A DNA stretch of 5,431 nt, from the NCBI GenBank assembly GCA_007124105.1, contig SLFT01000340.1:1-5431 (forward strand), given 5' to 3'. Origin of the DNA: Candidatus Hydrogenedentota bacterium (GTDB taxonomy: Bacteria; Hydrogenedentota; Hydrogenedentia; Hydrogenedentales; CAITNO01). Below the pieces are notes generated by a model, which did no database searches, was not told the origin of the DNA, and saw only the letters and a program-made list of their open reading frames with translations. Positions 1 through 5,431 of this stretch are shown here, in pieces; positions within the stretch are counted from its first letter, which is position 1, and every line of letters starts with the position of its first letter. Position numbers and translations under genes: made by a program.

Positions 1-20
1 GGCACCATTTTCGTCGTTTC

Positions 21-57
21 AAGCGCCGCAATACCTATCAGGGGTTGCGGCGCTTTT
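21..57 (+). terminator. Rho-independent terminator of an upstream gene
   Basis: A perfect 11-bp GC-rich stem (21-31 pairing with 45-55) encloses a 13-base loop and runs into a TTTT tract on the plus strand. The opposite strand has no T tract after the hairpin, so it ends a plus-strand transcript whose gene lies before the window. It separates queF from whatever precedes it. Confidence 0.85.
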
Positions 58-80
58 CTATTGCTGGCTGTCTGCTGCCG

Positions 81-98
81 AGGGCACTGCCCTTTTTT
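81..98 (+). terminator. Possible second, short terminator hairpin
   Basis: AGGGC (81-85) pairs with GCCCT (89-93) around a 3-base loop, and a run of six T follows at 93-98. The stem is only 5 bp, so on its own it would be weak. Lying 24 bases after the strong terminator, it may act as a back-up. It could also be chance. Confidence 0.4.
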
Positions 99-218
99 GG
101 GTTTCCGAAGAGAAAACAGGTACTATAGCGCCTTCAAATACGCTGCGCCAGGCGCATCCGCCATACTGGTCAAGCGAACTGCGGCGTACGGCAGCATAAT
201 CGAGGATAGACCCGTATT

Positions 219-260
219 GGCCATGAACGCAAACCAGCTGCGTTGCATGTAATCGTGGCC
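219..260 (+). promoter_or_regulatory. Leader stem-loop just upstream of queF
   Basis: AACGCA (226-231) pairs perfectly with TGCGTT (239-244) around a 7-base loop. The stem extends outward by CATG (222-225) with CATG (246-249) across one bulged G (245), and GGC (219-221) can pair with GCC (258-260) across an internal loop. It ends a few bases before the possible queF start at 265 and has no T tract, so it is not a terminator. It could be an mRNA leader structure affecting queF expression. I could not match it to any preQ1 riboswitch class, so a regulatory role is inference only. Confidence 0.3.
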
Positions 261-285
261 CGTTATGAAAACAGGAAATTGTTCC

Positions 286-747
286 ATGAAAGAAAAGACG
301 CGGACCGAGCAGGGGTTCACAGCGCATGACAAGACCCTGCCCTTTGTGGGGCCGGAAGCCATAGACGCTGCTTGTCTCGCCTGCTTCGATTATGAGTATG
401 CCCACGCGCCTCATGGGCGCGGCATGGAAATCGTCATCGAGACCGAGGAATTCACCTCGGTATGCCCCTTTTCCGGGCTGCCCGATTTTGCCCGGATAGT
501 TATATCCTACGTTCCCGACAAGGAATGCCTCGAATTACGCGCGCTGAAATATTACCTGTTGTCCTATCGCAATGTAGGCATCTGGTATGAACACCTTGTC
601 AATCGCATGCTTGACGACCTTGTAACCGCGTGCCGTCCTCAACGCATGACGGTGAAAATTATCTGCAATGCCCGAGGCGGTCTCACGAGCACACTGACCG
701 TCAGTTATGAAGCGCATAAGGACGTCCCACAGCCAGATACGCATTAA
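286..747 (+). CDS. queF: NADPH-dependent 7-cyano-7-deazaguanine (preQ0) reductase, unimodular QueF
   Basis: QueF reduces the nitrile of preQ0 to the aminomethyl group of preQ1 using two NADPH, in the cytosol, on the route to queuosine in tRNA. The T-fold signature is clear: TSVCPFSGLPDFA holds the thioimide-forming cysteine (Cys60 from this start) and the proton-donating Asp67, and ELRALKYYLLSYRN matches the family's ExKxLKxYxxSxR motif (Lys replaced by Arg at one position). WYEHLVNRMLDDLV follows, with the glutamate expected to contact the substrate. At 153 residues it is the short YkvM-like form, not the double-length E. coli type. I chose ATG 286 because AGGA (273-276) sits 9 bases before it. 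An in-frame ATG at 265 would add seven residues but has no ribosome-binding site. No other queuosine gene is visible here. Confidence 0.93.
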   Translation: MKEKTRTEQGFTAHDKTLPFVGPEAIDAACLACFDYEYAHAPHGRGMEIVIETEEFTSVCPFSGLPDFARIVISYVPDKECLELRALKYYLLSYRNVGIWYEHLVNRMLDDLVTACRPQRMTVKIICNARGGLTSTLTVSYEAHKDVPQPDTH

Positions 748-755
748 ACCAACGA

Positions 756-772
756 CCGCAACAGCATTGCGG
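756..772 (+). other. Small hairpin between queF and the glycosyltransferase gene
   Basis: CCGCAA (756-761) pairs perfectly with TTGCGG (767-772) around a 5-base loop, starting 9 bases after the queF stop. Only a distant TTTT (784-787) follows, so it is not a convincing intrinsic terminator. It may stabilise the queF mRNA end or weakly attenuate read-through. The whole 72-base gap holds no gene, no clear promoter and no clear Shine-Dalgarno site for the next gene. Confidence 0.3.
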
Positions 773-819
773 GACACAACACGTTTTCGGACGGGTTACA
801 ATCACACACAGAACCAGTT

Positions 820-3315
820 ATGGCGCCTGAAACAAAACAGCGAAACCATCTTGAAGGCCTGCTGCCGGCAATGATAGTAATTGTTGCCGCGCTGGTGCGG
901 CTGGTTTACCTGGCTGAGATAGTTCATGACCCCGCCTTCAGTCACCCTCTCTATGATCCCGAATATAACGCCCACTGGGCGCGCGGCATTGCCACGGGCG
1001 ACTGGACGCCGCCGGTGGGCGTACATGATCCGGAAATTACCACTACTCCGCACGGAAGGCCCCCCGGTTACCCCTGGTTCCTGGCGGCAATATACATTCT
1101 TTTTGGTGTAAACGATTACGCGCCACGACTGGTTCAGATGTGTCTGGGTGTAATAAACGCATTGCTCCTGTATTTTATAGGCAAACGCCTTTTCGGACGG
1201 TCTGTTGGTTTTGTAGCAGGGATGTTCATGGCGACCTACTGGGTGTTCCCTTATTTTGAAGGGGTACTAACCTATCCCGTTCTTGCCGTGTTCATAGCGC
1301 AGTGTCTTATTCTTGTCCTGATACGATGGCAGGACGCATTACAGATGCGCTGGGCGGTGCTTGCGGGCCTGATGTTGGGCGGGTTTGCGCTGCTCCGGCC
1401 CAATGTGTTGCTGTTTATGCCCGTGTTAGCGCTCTGGATGCTCTGGTTAATGCTGCGCGGGCGCAGAACCTGGCAACGATGCTTCCTGACCCTCGCGGCG
1501 CTGGCGCTTGGTTGCGCGGCGGTTTTATCACCGGCCTTTATACGCAACCATATCGTGGCCGATGACTTTGTATTCATTTCCTCGTACGGCGGCATCAACC
1601 TCTACGTGGGCAATCATCCCGAGGCGTCCCTGGTAGAACCGCGCATCCCCGAGTTGATGGCGTTGGCCGGTATCGAGAATTGGACCTGTTTCGATTATCC
1701 CGCCATTGTGCGCGGCGTGGCCGCGCAACAGGGAAAAGAAGAAATATCGTTTTCCGAAGCGAACAGTTACTTCTATCATAAAGCCTTCGCGTTTATCCGG
1801 GAGCGGCCAGATGTTTTCATGAAAAACATTTTTAGAAAAGCGTTGCTTTTCTGGGGACCGTATGAAATAACCAACGATACGGTCATGCATTATGACAAGC
1901 AATTCTCGCCAACCCTTCGCTATCTGCCCGGCTTCCCATGGTTCGCTGCGCTGTTTGTGTTTGGTTCGTTGCGGGCGTTGTGGAAGCTGCCAAGACTAAA
2001 ACGCTCGAAGACGACAAAGACGGTCGCCCTGCTTGTATTGCTGTGGCTATACGTTGGCGCATATTGCTTGTCGGTCATCCTGTATTTTGTCGCTGGACGA
2101 TACCGCGTTCCGGTAATGCCCGTTCTCCTGCTGTTTGGCGCCTACGGCGTTGTCCAGTTGACCGCCGATATAAAAGCGCGTCGCGGGCGGCCTGCTTGGG
2201 TCGGTCTTGTCGTGCTGGCGGCGTTGTGCCTGTTATTTCACTGGAACCCAACCGGGTATGTACCGCAACAGGGCACCTGGCATTTACGCAGGGCCATGGC
2301 ATGGACAGCGGCGGACGAAGAAGAAAAGGCCGAGGCCGAATATCAAAAGGCCCTCGAGCATGACGCGTCGTCCTCCGTGGCTTATGCCAATTTGGGCAGG
2401 CTGCATATTGCGCGCGGGCAGCGTGATGAAGGCATCGCGCTGTATCGCCAGGGACTGCTTCTGAACCCACACAGCCCGATTATCCACAATAATCTGGGAT
2501 ACGAACTGTACCAGATGGGAGAAGTGGAAACGGCAATATCCCACTTCGAGCAAGCCGTCGCGGTGAATCCACGCTTCGCCCTGGCGCACATCAATCTGGG
2601 CAACACGCTTGTTGATCACAACGCACGCGACCGGGCGTTGTATCATTTCCGGGAGGCCCTGCGCATTGCGCCAGGAGATGCCGCTGCACCCTACAACATT
2701 GCCCGTGTATTGTTCGCCAAAGGAAACGATGTCGAGGCGGCCGCCTATTATGAAAAGGCCATCGAAGTACGTCCTACCTTTGCGGAAGCGTTGAACAACC
2801 TTGGGTATCTGTATGCGTCCCGAGGCGACTATGATGCGGCCATTCCCTATTACCAACGCGCTATCGCGGCAGCGCCTGACTTTGTTCTCGCGTACAACAA
2901 TTTAGGCAATGCGCTGATGGAGACGGGAGATATCGCCGCCGCGGCGGAATTGTATGAACAGGCGCTGGAACATCAAGAAAGGAATACACACGCCCTCTTC
3001 AATCTTGCGCGTGTTAACGCCGCACGCGCGAAGTGGGTCAAGGCGATTTCGAACTTGGAATACCTTCTCGAAATACAACCGGACTACGTCCCGGCACTGG
3101 TGCTGCTTGGAGAGGCGTACCTGGAGATGAACGCGCCCGAAGACGCGCTGACAGTCCTGGAACAGGCTGTTGCGCTGATGCCTGAAGCGCAGGAACCACG
3201 TCGGCTGATAACCGAAGCGCTGAAACGGATGGGCGAAAATGGGACATCGCTGGACGCGGATGCTGGCGTACCCCAAGAAGATGGCGCAACAGACGGCCCC
3301 GCAGGGAACGGTTAA
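820..3315 (+). CDS. Membrane GT-C glycosyltransferase (PMT/ArnT, GT39-like) with C-terminal TPR domain
   Basis: This predicted polytopic membrane enzyme should transfer a sugar from a polyprenyl-phosphate donor on the extracytoplasmic side. Residues 1-475 look like a GT-C fold: a first membrane helix at about 12-31, then a large loop with the acidic DPEYNAHWARG motif (46-56) and GRPPGYPWFLAAIYILFG (79-96), then about ten more hydrophobic segments to about 473. Family-typical GGINLYVGNHPEA (257-269) and AGRYRVPVMP (425-434) are present. Residues 519-790 are eight consecutive 34-residue TPRs in exact register, preceded by a degenerate one (about 485-516). The last 40 residues are acidic and probably disordered. 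TPRs usually bind protein partners, so they may select a protein acceptor or an assembly partner, but sugar and acceptor are unknown. ATG 820 is the only reasonable start nearby, and its ribosome-binding site is poor. Membrane helices were judged by eye, so the side on which the TPRs lie is uncertain. Confidence 0.85.
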   Translation: MAPETKQRNHLEGLLPAMIVIVAALVRLVYLAEIVHDPAFSHPLYDPEYNAHWARGIATGDWTPPVGVHDPEITTTPHGRPPGYPWFLAAIYILFGVNDYAPRLVQMCLGVINALLLYFIGKRLFGRSVGFVAGMFMATYWVFPYFEGVLTYPVLAVFIAQCLILVLIRWQDALQMRWAVLAGLMLGGFALLRPNVLLFMPVLALWMLWLMLRGRRTWQRCFLTLAALALGCAAVLSPAFIRNHIVADDFVFISSYGGINLYVGNHPEASLVEPRIPELMALAGIENWTCFDYPAIVRGVAAQQGKEEISFSEANSYFYHKAFAFIRERPDVFMKNIFRKALLFWGPYEITNDTVMHYDKQFSPTLRYLPGFPWFAALFVFGSLRALWKLPRLKRSKTTKTVALLVLLWLYVGAYCLSVILYFVAGRYRVPVMPVLLLFGAYGVVQLTADIKARRGRPAWVGLVVLAALCLLFHWNPTGYVPQQGTWHLRRAMAWTAADEEEKAEAEYQKALEHDASSSVAYANLGRLHIARGQRDEGIALYRQGLLLNPHSPIIHNNLGYELYQMGEVETAISHFEQAVAVNPRFALAHINLGNTLVDHNARDRALYHFREALRIAPGDAAAPYNIARVLFAKGNDVEAAAYYEKAIEVRPTFAEALNNLGYLYASRGDYDAAIPYYQRAIAAAPDFVLAYNNLGNALMETGDIAAAAELYEQALEHQERNTHALFNLARVNAARAKWVKAISNLEYLLEIQPDYVPALVLLGEAYLEMNAPEDALTVLEQAVALMPEAQEPRRLITEALKRMGENGTSLDADAGVPQEDGATDGPAGNG
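2374..3189 (+). repeat. Eight tandem TPR units encoded in the glycosyltransferase gene
   Basis: Residues 519-790 of the 831-residue protein form eight 34-residue units, each encoded by 102 bases, with no insertions between them. Most show the TPR pattern of a small residue after NNLG or ANLG in helix A, an aromatic near the end of helix B (for example ISHFEQAV, IPYYQRAI, AELYEQAL) and a proline near position 32. The nucleotide copies are well diverged, so this is an old protein repeat and not a recent DNA expansion. Confidence 0.85.
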
Positions 3316-3349
3316 CCTGGTCAGATATGCGGACTACAAATTCTCGCGT

Positions 3350-3380
3350 TTGTATATGCGCTGTGCCGCAAGAATATGAT
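3350..3380 (+). promoter_or_regulatory. Candidate sigma-70-type promoter for larBC
   Basis: The 156-base gap before larB contains TATGAT (3375-3380), one mismatch from the -10 consensus, with a poor -35 candidate TTGTAT (3350-3355) at a 19-base spacing. It would give a leader of roughly 85 bases. The gap has no convincing terminator for the preceding gene and no small ORF I would defend. The evidence is weak because AT-rich hexamers occur by chance. Confidence 0.25.
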
Positions 3381-3471
3381 ACACTTTTGCTCAATGCACC
3401 GGTAATGTCTCCAGGCACTACGGCCATCCATTCACGTTGTCACAATCCTCGTAAACGGGGCGAAGCGCATC

Positions 3472-4233
3472 ATGAACCAAACAAAACTGCTGGAACTGTT
3501 GAAACAGATTTCTTCTGGTGTTCTGACGCCGGAGAACGCTCTCGATAAATTGCGAGGGTTGCCCTTCGAGGACATGGACTTCGCAAAAGTGGATACACAC
3601 CGTCTTTTGCGCAAGGGCTATCCGGAAACCATTTTCTGCCAGGGAAAAACGCCTGAACAGGTAGCCGCCATTGCCGCCAGGATGAGTGAACACGGACAGA
3701 ATGTGCTCGGTACGCGTTGCCCCCCTGAAACCTTCCACGCGGTGCGGGATTGCATCGGGGAGGCCGTCTACTACGATATGGCGCGCGCTTTCACCATCAT
3801 GCGCGAGGAACCAGTGCCCTCGCAAGGCACTGTCGCCATTGTATGCGCGGGCACCAGCGACATGTTTGTAGCCGAAGAGGCGGCGGTAACCTGCGCAACC
3901 CTTGGGTCGCCGGTGGACCGCATCTACGACGTGGGCGTGGCCGGTCTGCATCGTCTCCTTGATCAGCGCGAACGCCTGACAGAGGCGCGTGTGATTATTG
4001 TGTGCGCCGGCATGGAAGGCGCGCTGCCCAGCGTTGTTGCGGGTCTGGTGCCAACACTGGTAATCGCCGTACCCACCAGCGTGGGTTACGGCGCGAGTTT
4101 CGGCGGCATCGCCGCCTTGCTCGGCATGTTGAATTCATGCGCAACAGGCCTTACGGTCGTCAATATAGACAACGGATTCGGCGCCGCCGTAGCGGCGTGT
4201 ACAATCAACCGGATGGTGGATGAGAAACGGTAA
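3472..4233 (+). CDS. larB: LarB, pyridinium-3,5-biscarboxylic acid mononucleotide synthase
   Basis: LarB carboxylates the pyridinium ring of nicotinic acid adenine dinucleotide and releases AMP, giving the biscarboxylated mononucleotide that starts nickel-pincer nucleotide (NPN) synthesis. The 253 residues match the family's usual length. The N-terminal part has the family motif GYPETIFCQGKTPEQ (49-63). The C-terminal half is the PurE-like AIR carboxylase domain, with VAIVCAGTSD (121-130), VIIVCAGMEGALPSVVAG (174-191), PTSVGYGASFGGIAALLGML (201-220) and NSCATG then VVNIDNGFGAA. Cys223 in NSCATG probably corresponds to the catalytic cysteine known in Lactiplantibacillus LarB, and Glu182 to a conserved active-site glutamate. 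These residue equivalences come from memory of the family, not an alignment. A GGGG stretch (3457-3460) lies 11 bases before the ATG and could serve as ribosome-binding site. larC starts 8 bases after the stop, so the two are almost certainly co-transcribed. Confidence 0.94.
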   Translation: MNQTKLLELLKQISSGVLTPENALDKLRGLPFEDMDFAKVDTHRLLRKGYPETIFCQGKTPEQVAAIAARMSEHGQNVLGTRCPPETFHAVRDCIGEAVYYDMARAFTIMREEPVPSQGTVAIVCAGTSDMFVAEEAAVTCATLGSPVDRIYDVGVAGLHRLLDQRERLTEARVIIVCAGMEGALPSVVAGLVPTLVIAVPTSVGYGASFGGIAALLGMLNSCATGLTVVNIDNGFGAAVAACTINRMVDEKR

Positions 4234-4241
4234 AAGCCACA

Positions 4242-5431
4242 ATGAAAACACTTTATCTTGATTGTTTTTGCGGTATAAGCGGCGACATGACTGTCGGCGC
4301 GCTTGTGGATGTGGGCGCGCCCATGAGCGCCATTGCCGAGGCCGTGCGCAGTATGTCGCTGGCGGGGGTTTCCGTGGCCGCCAACACTGTCATGAAGAAA
4401 GGCATACAGGCAACCAGTTTTCAGGTATCCGTGGACAAAGATGTGCAACAACCGCATCGGCATCTTCCTGACATCCTACGGCTGATAGAACAAGCGGCCT
4501 TGCCCGCAGCCGTAAAAACTGCGGCAACAGCAACCTTCCAGACCTTGGGCGCTGCGGAAGCCGAAGTGCATGGGCTGCCCATTGAAAAGGTTCATTTTCA
4601 TGAAGTGGGCGCCGCGGATTCAATTGTGGATATTGTGGCGGCAAACCTGGCGCTCCACGACCTGGGCATTGAACATGTTATCGCGTCGCCGTTGGTTGTC
4701 GGCAGCGGCACTGTTCAGTGCGACCATGGGATTATGCCCGTGCCCGCGCCCGCCACCGCGCTGCTGCTGTGCGGTCTCCCCTGGAAATCGGGCGACGCGC
4801 AAAAGGAGCTGGCGACGCCTACAGGCGTAGCGCTGGTTAAACAGTGGGCGGCCGCATTCGGAACGGTTCCCATCATGAATACAACAGCCGTGGGATATGG
4901 CGCGGGTACGCGCGACCTGTCGGACCGCGCCAACGTTCTGCGCGTATTCCTTGGTCAGATGGAAACCGTTGCCGCCGAATGTATCAGGGTTATTAAACCT
5001 GGCGGTCATGCTTTGGTGTGGGCTATTCCGAGAACTTCTCACTGGACTGGCATGGCGTGGGAAAATGCAGGGTGGACACCGAGGGACAAGGTTTATCATA
5101 TTTTTGGCAGTGGGTTTCCAAAATCTCAGGCAATCGGTAAGGCGATAGACAAGGCGGCAGGGGTTGAGCGTGAGGTTGTTAGTTATAATGAAAATTCCCG
5201 CACTAACTTACCTGATAATGATATTTTTGAAGCTGGCATACGTGGCAAAAAAACATACATAACCAAAGGCAATTCGGAATGGGAAGGTTGGGGAACAGCA
5301 CTAAAACCCGCTGCTGAAGAATGGTGGTTATTCCGTAAACCATTATCCGAAAAGACTATCGCCGCCAATGTTTTAAAGTGGGGGACGGGTGGTATCAATA
5401 TTGACGGGTGCAGGGTAGCTACCGAAGAAAA
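4242..5431 (+). CDS. larC: LarC N-terminal part, joined in frame to a DNA methyltransferase fragment; open at the window end
   Basis: LarC is the CTP-dependent nickel insertase that loads nickel into the sulfur-bearing pincer nucleotide to give NPN. Residues 1 to about 240 are typical LarC: LYLDCFCGISGDMTVGALVD (4-23), HRHLPDIL (72-79), KVHFHEVGAADSIVDIVAA (116-134), HGIMPVPAPATALLL (162-176), ELATPTGVALVK (189-200) and GYGAGTRDL (218-226) followed by NVLRVFLG (231-238). The frame then passes, without a stop, into about 150 residues that are not LarC but the C-terminal region of a phage-type DNA methyltransferase (see 4977-5431). The usual C-terminal LarC domain, normally another 150 or more residues, is absent. 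396 codons are present and no stop is reached. ATG 4242 follows larB by 8 bases with only a weak ribosome-binding site. As it stands the product should not be a working LarC. The 5' part is certain; whether the join is natural is doubtful. Confidence 0.88.
   Translation, partial: MKTLYLDCFCGISGDMTVGALVDVGAPMSAIAEAVRSMSLAGVSVAANTVMKKGIQATSFQVSVDKDVQQPHRHLPDILRLIEQAALPAAVKTAATATFQTLGAAEAEVHGLPIEKVHFHEVGAADSIVDIVAANLALHDLGIEHVIASPLVVGSGTVQCDHGIMPVPAPATALLLCGLPWKSGDAQKELATPTGVALVKQWAAAFGTVPIMNTTAVGYGAGTRDLSDRANVLRVFLGQMETVAAECIRVIKPGGHALVWAIPRTSHWTGMAWENAGWTPRDKVYHIFGSGFPKSQAIGKAIDKAAGVEREVVSYNENSRTNLPDNDIFEAGIRGKKTYITKGNSEWEGWGTALKPAAEEWWLFRKPLSEKTIAANVLKWGTGGINIDGCRVATEE
4977..5431 (+). other. 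C-terminal fragment of a phage-type site-specific DNA methyltransferase, in frame with larC
   Basis: From about residue 244 of the joined frame the protein reads AAECIRVIKPGGHALVWAIP, then RTSHWTGMAWENAGW, HIFGSGFPKSQAIGKAIDKA, EGWGTALKPAAEEWWLFRKP and ANVLKWGTGGINIDGCRV. I recognise this run of motifs from N6-adenine/N4-cytosine DNA methyltransferases common in phages and prophages. The start codon and the upstream part that would carry the DPPY-type catalytic motif are missing, and the 3' end is cut by the window. GC at third positions is 61 of 150 codons, against 99 of 150 in the larC codons just before, and AGG, AGA and CGT arginine codons appear that the larC part does not use. The exact boundary is uncertain within about 4953-4985, because the AAE residues fit either partner. 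Confidence 0.8.

Noticed and set aside
61..252. Plus-strand 63-codon ORF in the queF leader
   Set aside because: It starts with TTG inside the terminator-rich region, has no ribosome-binding site and shows no recognisable protein pattern. Leader DNA is a better reading.
99..264. preQ1 riboswitch before queF
   Set aside because: I looked for the short stem with C-rich loop and A-rich tail of class I and found none. The stem-loop at 219-260 does not fit that pattern. Classes II and III cannot be excluded firmly by eye.
58..414. 118-codon minus-strand ORF over the leader and the start of queF
   Set aside because: It overlaps the queF coding region and the terminator and resembles no known protein.
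797..802. TACAAT as a -10 box for the glycosyltransferase gene
   Set aside because: No acceptable -35 lies 16-19 bases upstream. The nearest candidate, TTGCGG at 767-772, is 24 bases away and is part of a hairpin.
2284..2856. 190-codon ORF on the minus strand, opposite the TPR region
   Set aside because: It lies wholly antisense to the clear TPR coding sequence, and its translation shows no family pattern. Long antisense frames are expected opposite GC-rich repeats.
3418..3951. 177-codon minus-strand ORF opposite larB
   Set aside because: It overlaps the unmistakable LarB frame and has no recognisable motifs.
4814..4827. ACGCC/GGCGT hairpin inside larC
   Set aside because: It encodes the conserved TPTGVA stretch, so the pairing follows from codon choice and needs no structural explanation.
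4953..5000. Programmed frameshift splitting larC into larC1 and larC2, as in Lactiplantibacillus
   Set aside because: The sequence after the join is methyltransferase in the same frame, and no LarC C-terminal sequence appears in the other forward frames that I read.

Overview
The window is bacterial chromosomal DNA with moderately high GC. It carries four genes, all on the plus strand and tightly packed. The gene content (queuosine reductase, a GT-C glycosyltransferase with a long TPR tail, nickel-pincer cofactor genes) fits an environmental Gram-negative-type bacterium, perhaps from a lineage rich in TPR proteins. The sequence alone does not fix the phylum. No ribosomal, tRNA, CRISPR or insertion-sequence features were seen.

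Layout. Bases 1-98 hold the tail of an upstream unit: a strong intrinsic terminator (21-57), then a second short hairpin with a T-run (81-98). Bases 99-264 are a non-coding leader with a bulged stem-loop just before queF. Bases 286-747 (possible longer start at 265) encode a unimodular QueF, which makes preQ1 for tRNA queuosine. Bases 820-3315 encode an 831-residue membrane glycosyltransferase of the PMT/ArnT (GT39-like) type followed by eight clear 34-residue TPRs plus one degenerate repeat. After a 156-base gap, 3472-4233 encodes LarB, and 8 bases later larC begins at 4242. LarB and LarC act in succession in making the nickel-pincer nucleotide cofactor of lactate racemase and its relatives. 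larA and larE are not in the window.

The most notable observation is at the 3' end. The larC reading frame is normal for about 240 residues and then, near 4953-4985, continues in frame into the C-terminal part of a phage-type DNA methyltransferase that stays open to the end of the window. By hand count, GC at third codon positions drops from 99/150 codons before the join to 61/150 after it, and arginine codon choice changes too. The LarC C-terminus and the N-terminal part of the methyltransferase are both missing. A chimeric assembly join is the simplest explanation. A real recombination junction is the alternative, and a functional fusion protein is the least likely.

No undescribed multi-gene system is evident. 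The GT-C plus TPR architecture, which resembles eukaryotic TMTC O-mannosyltransferases, is the most biologically interesting intact gene.
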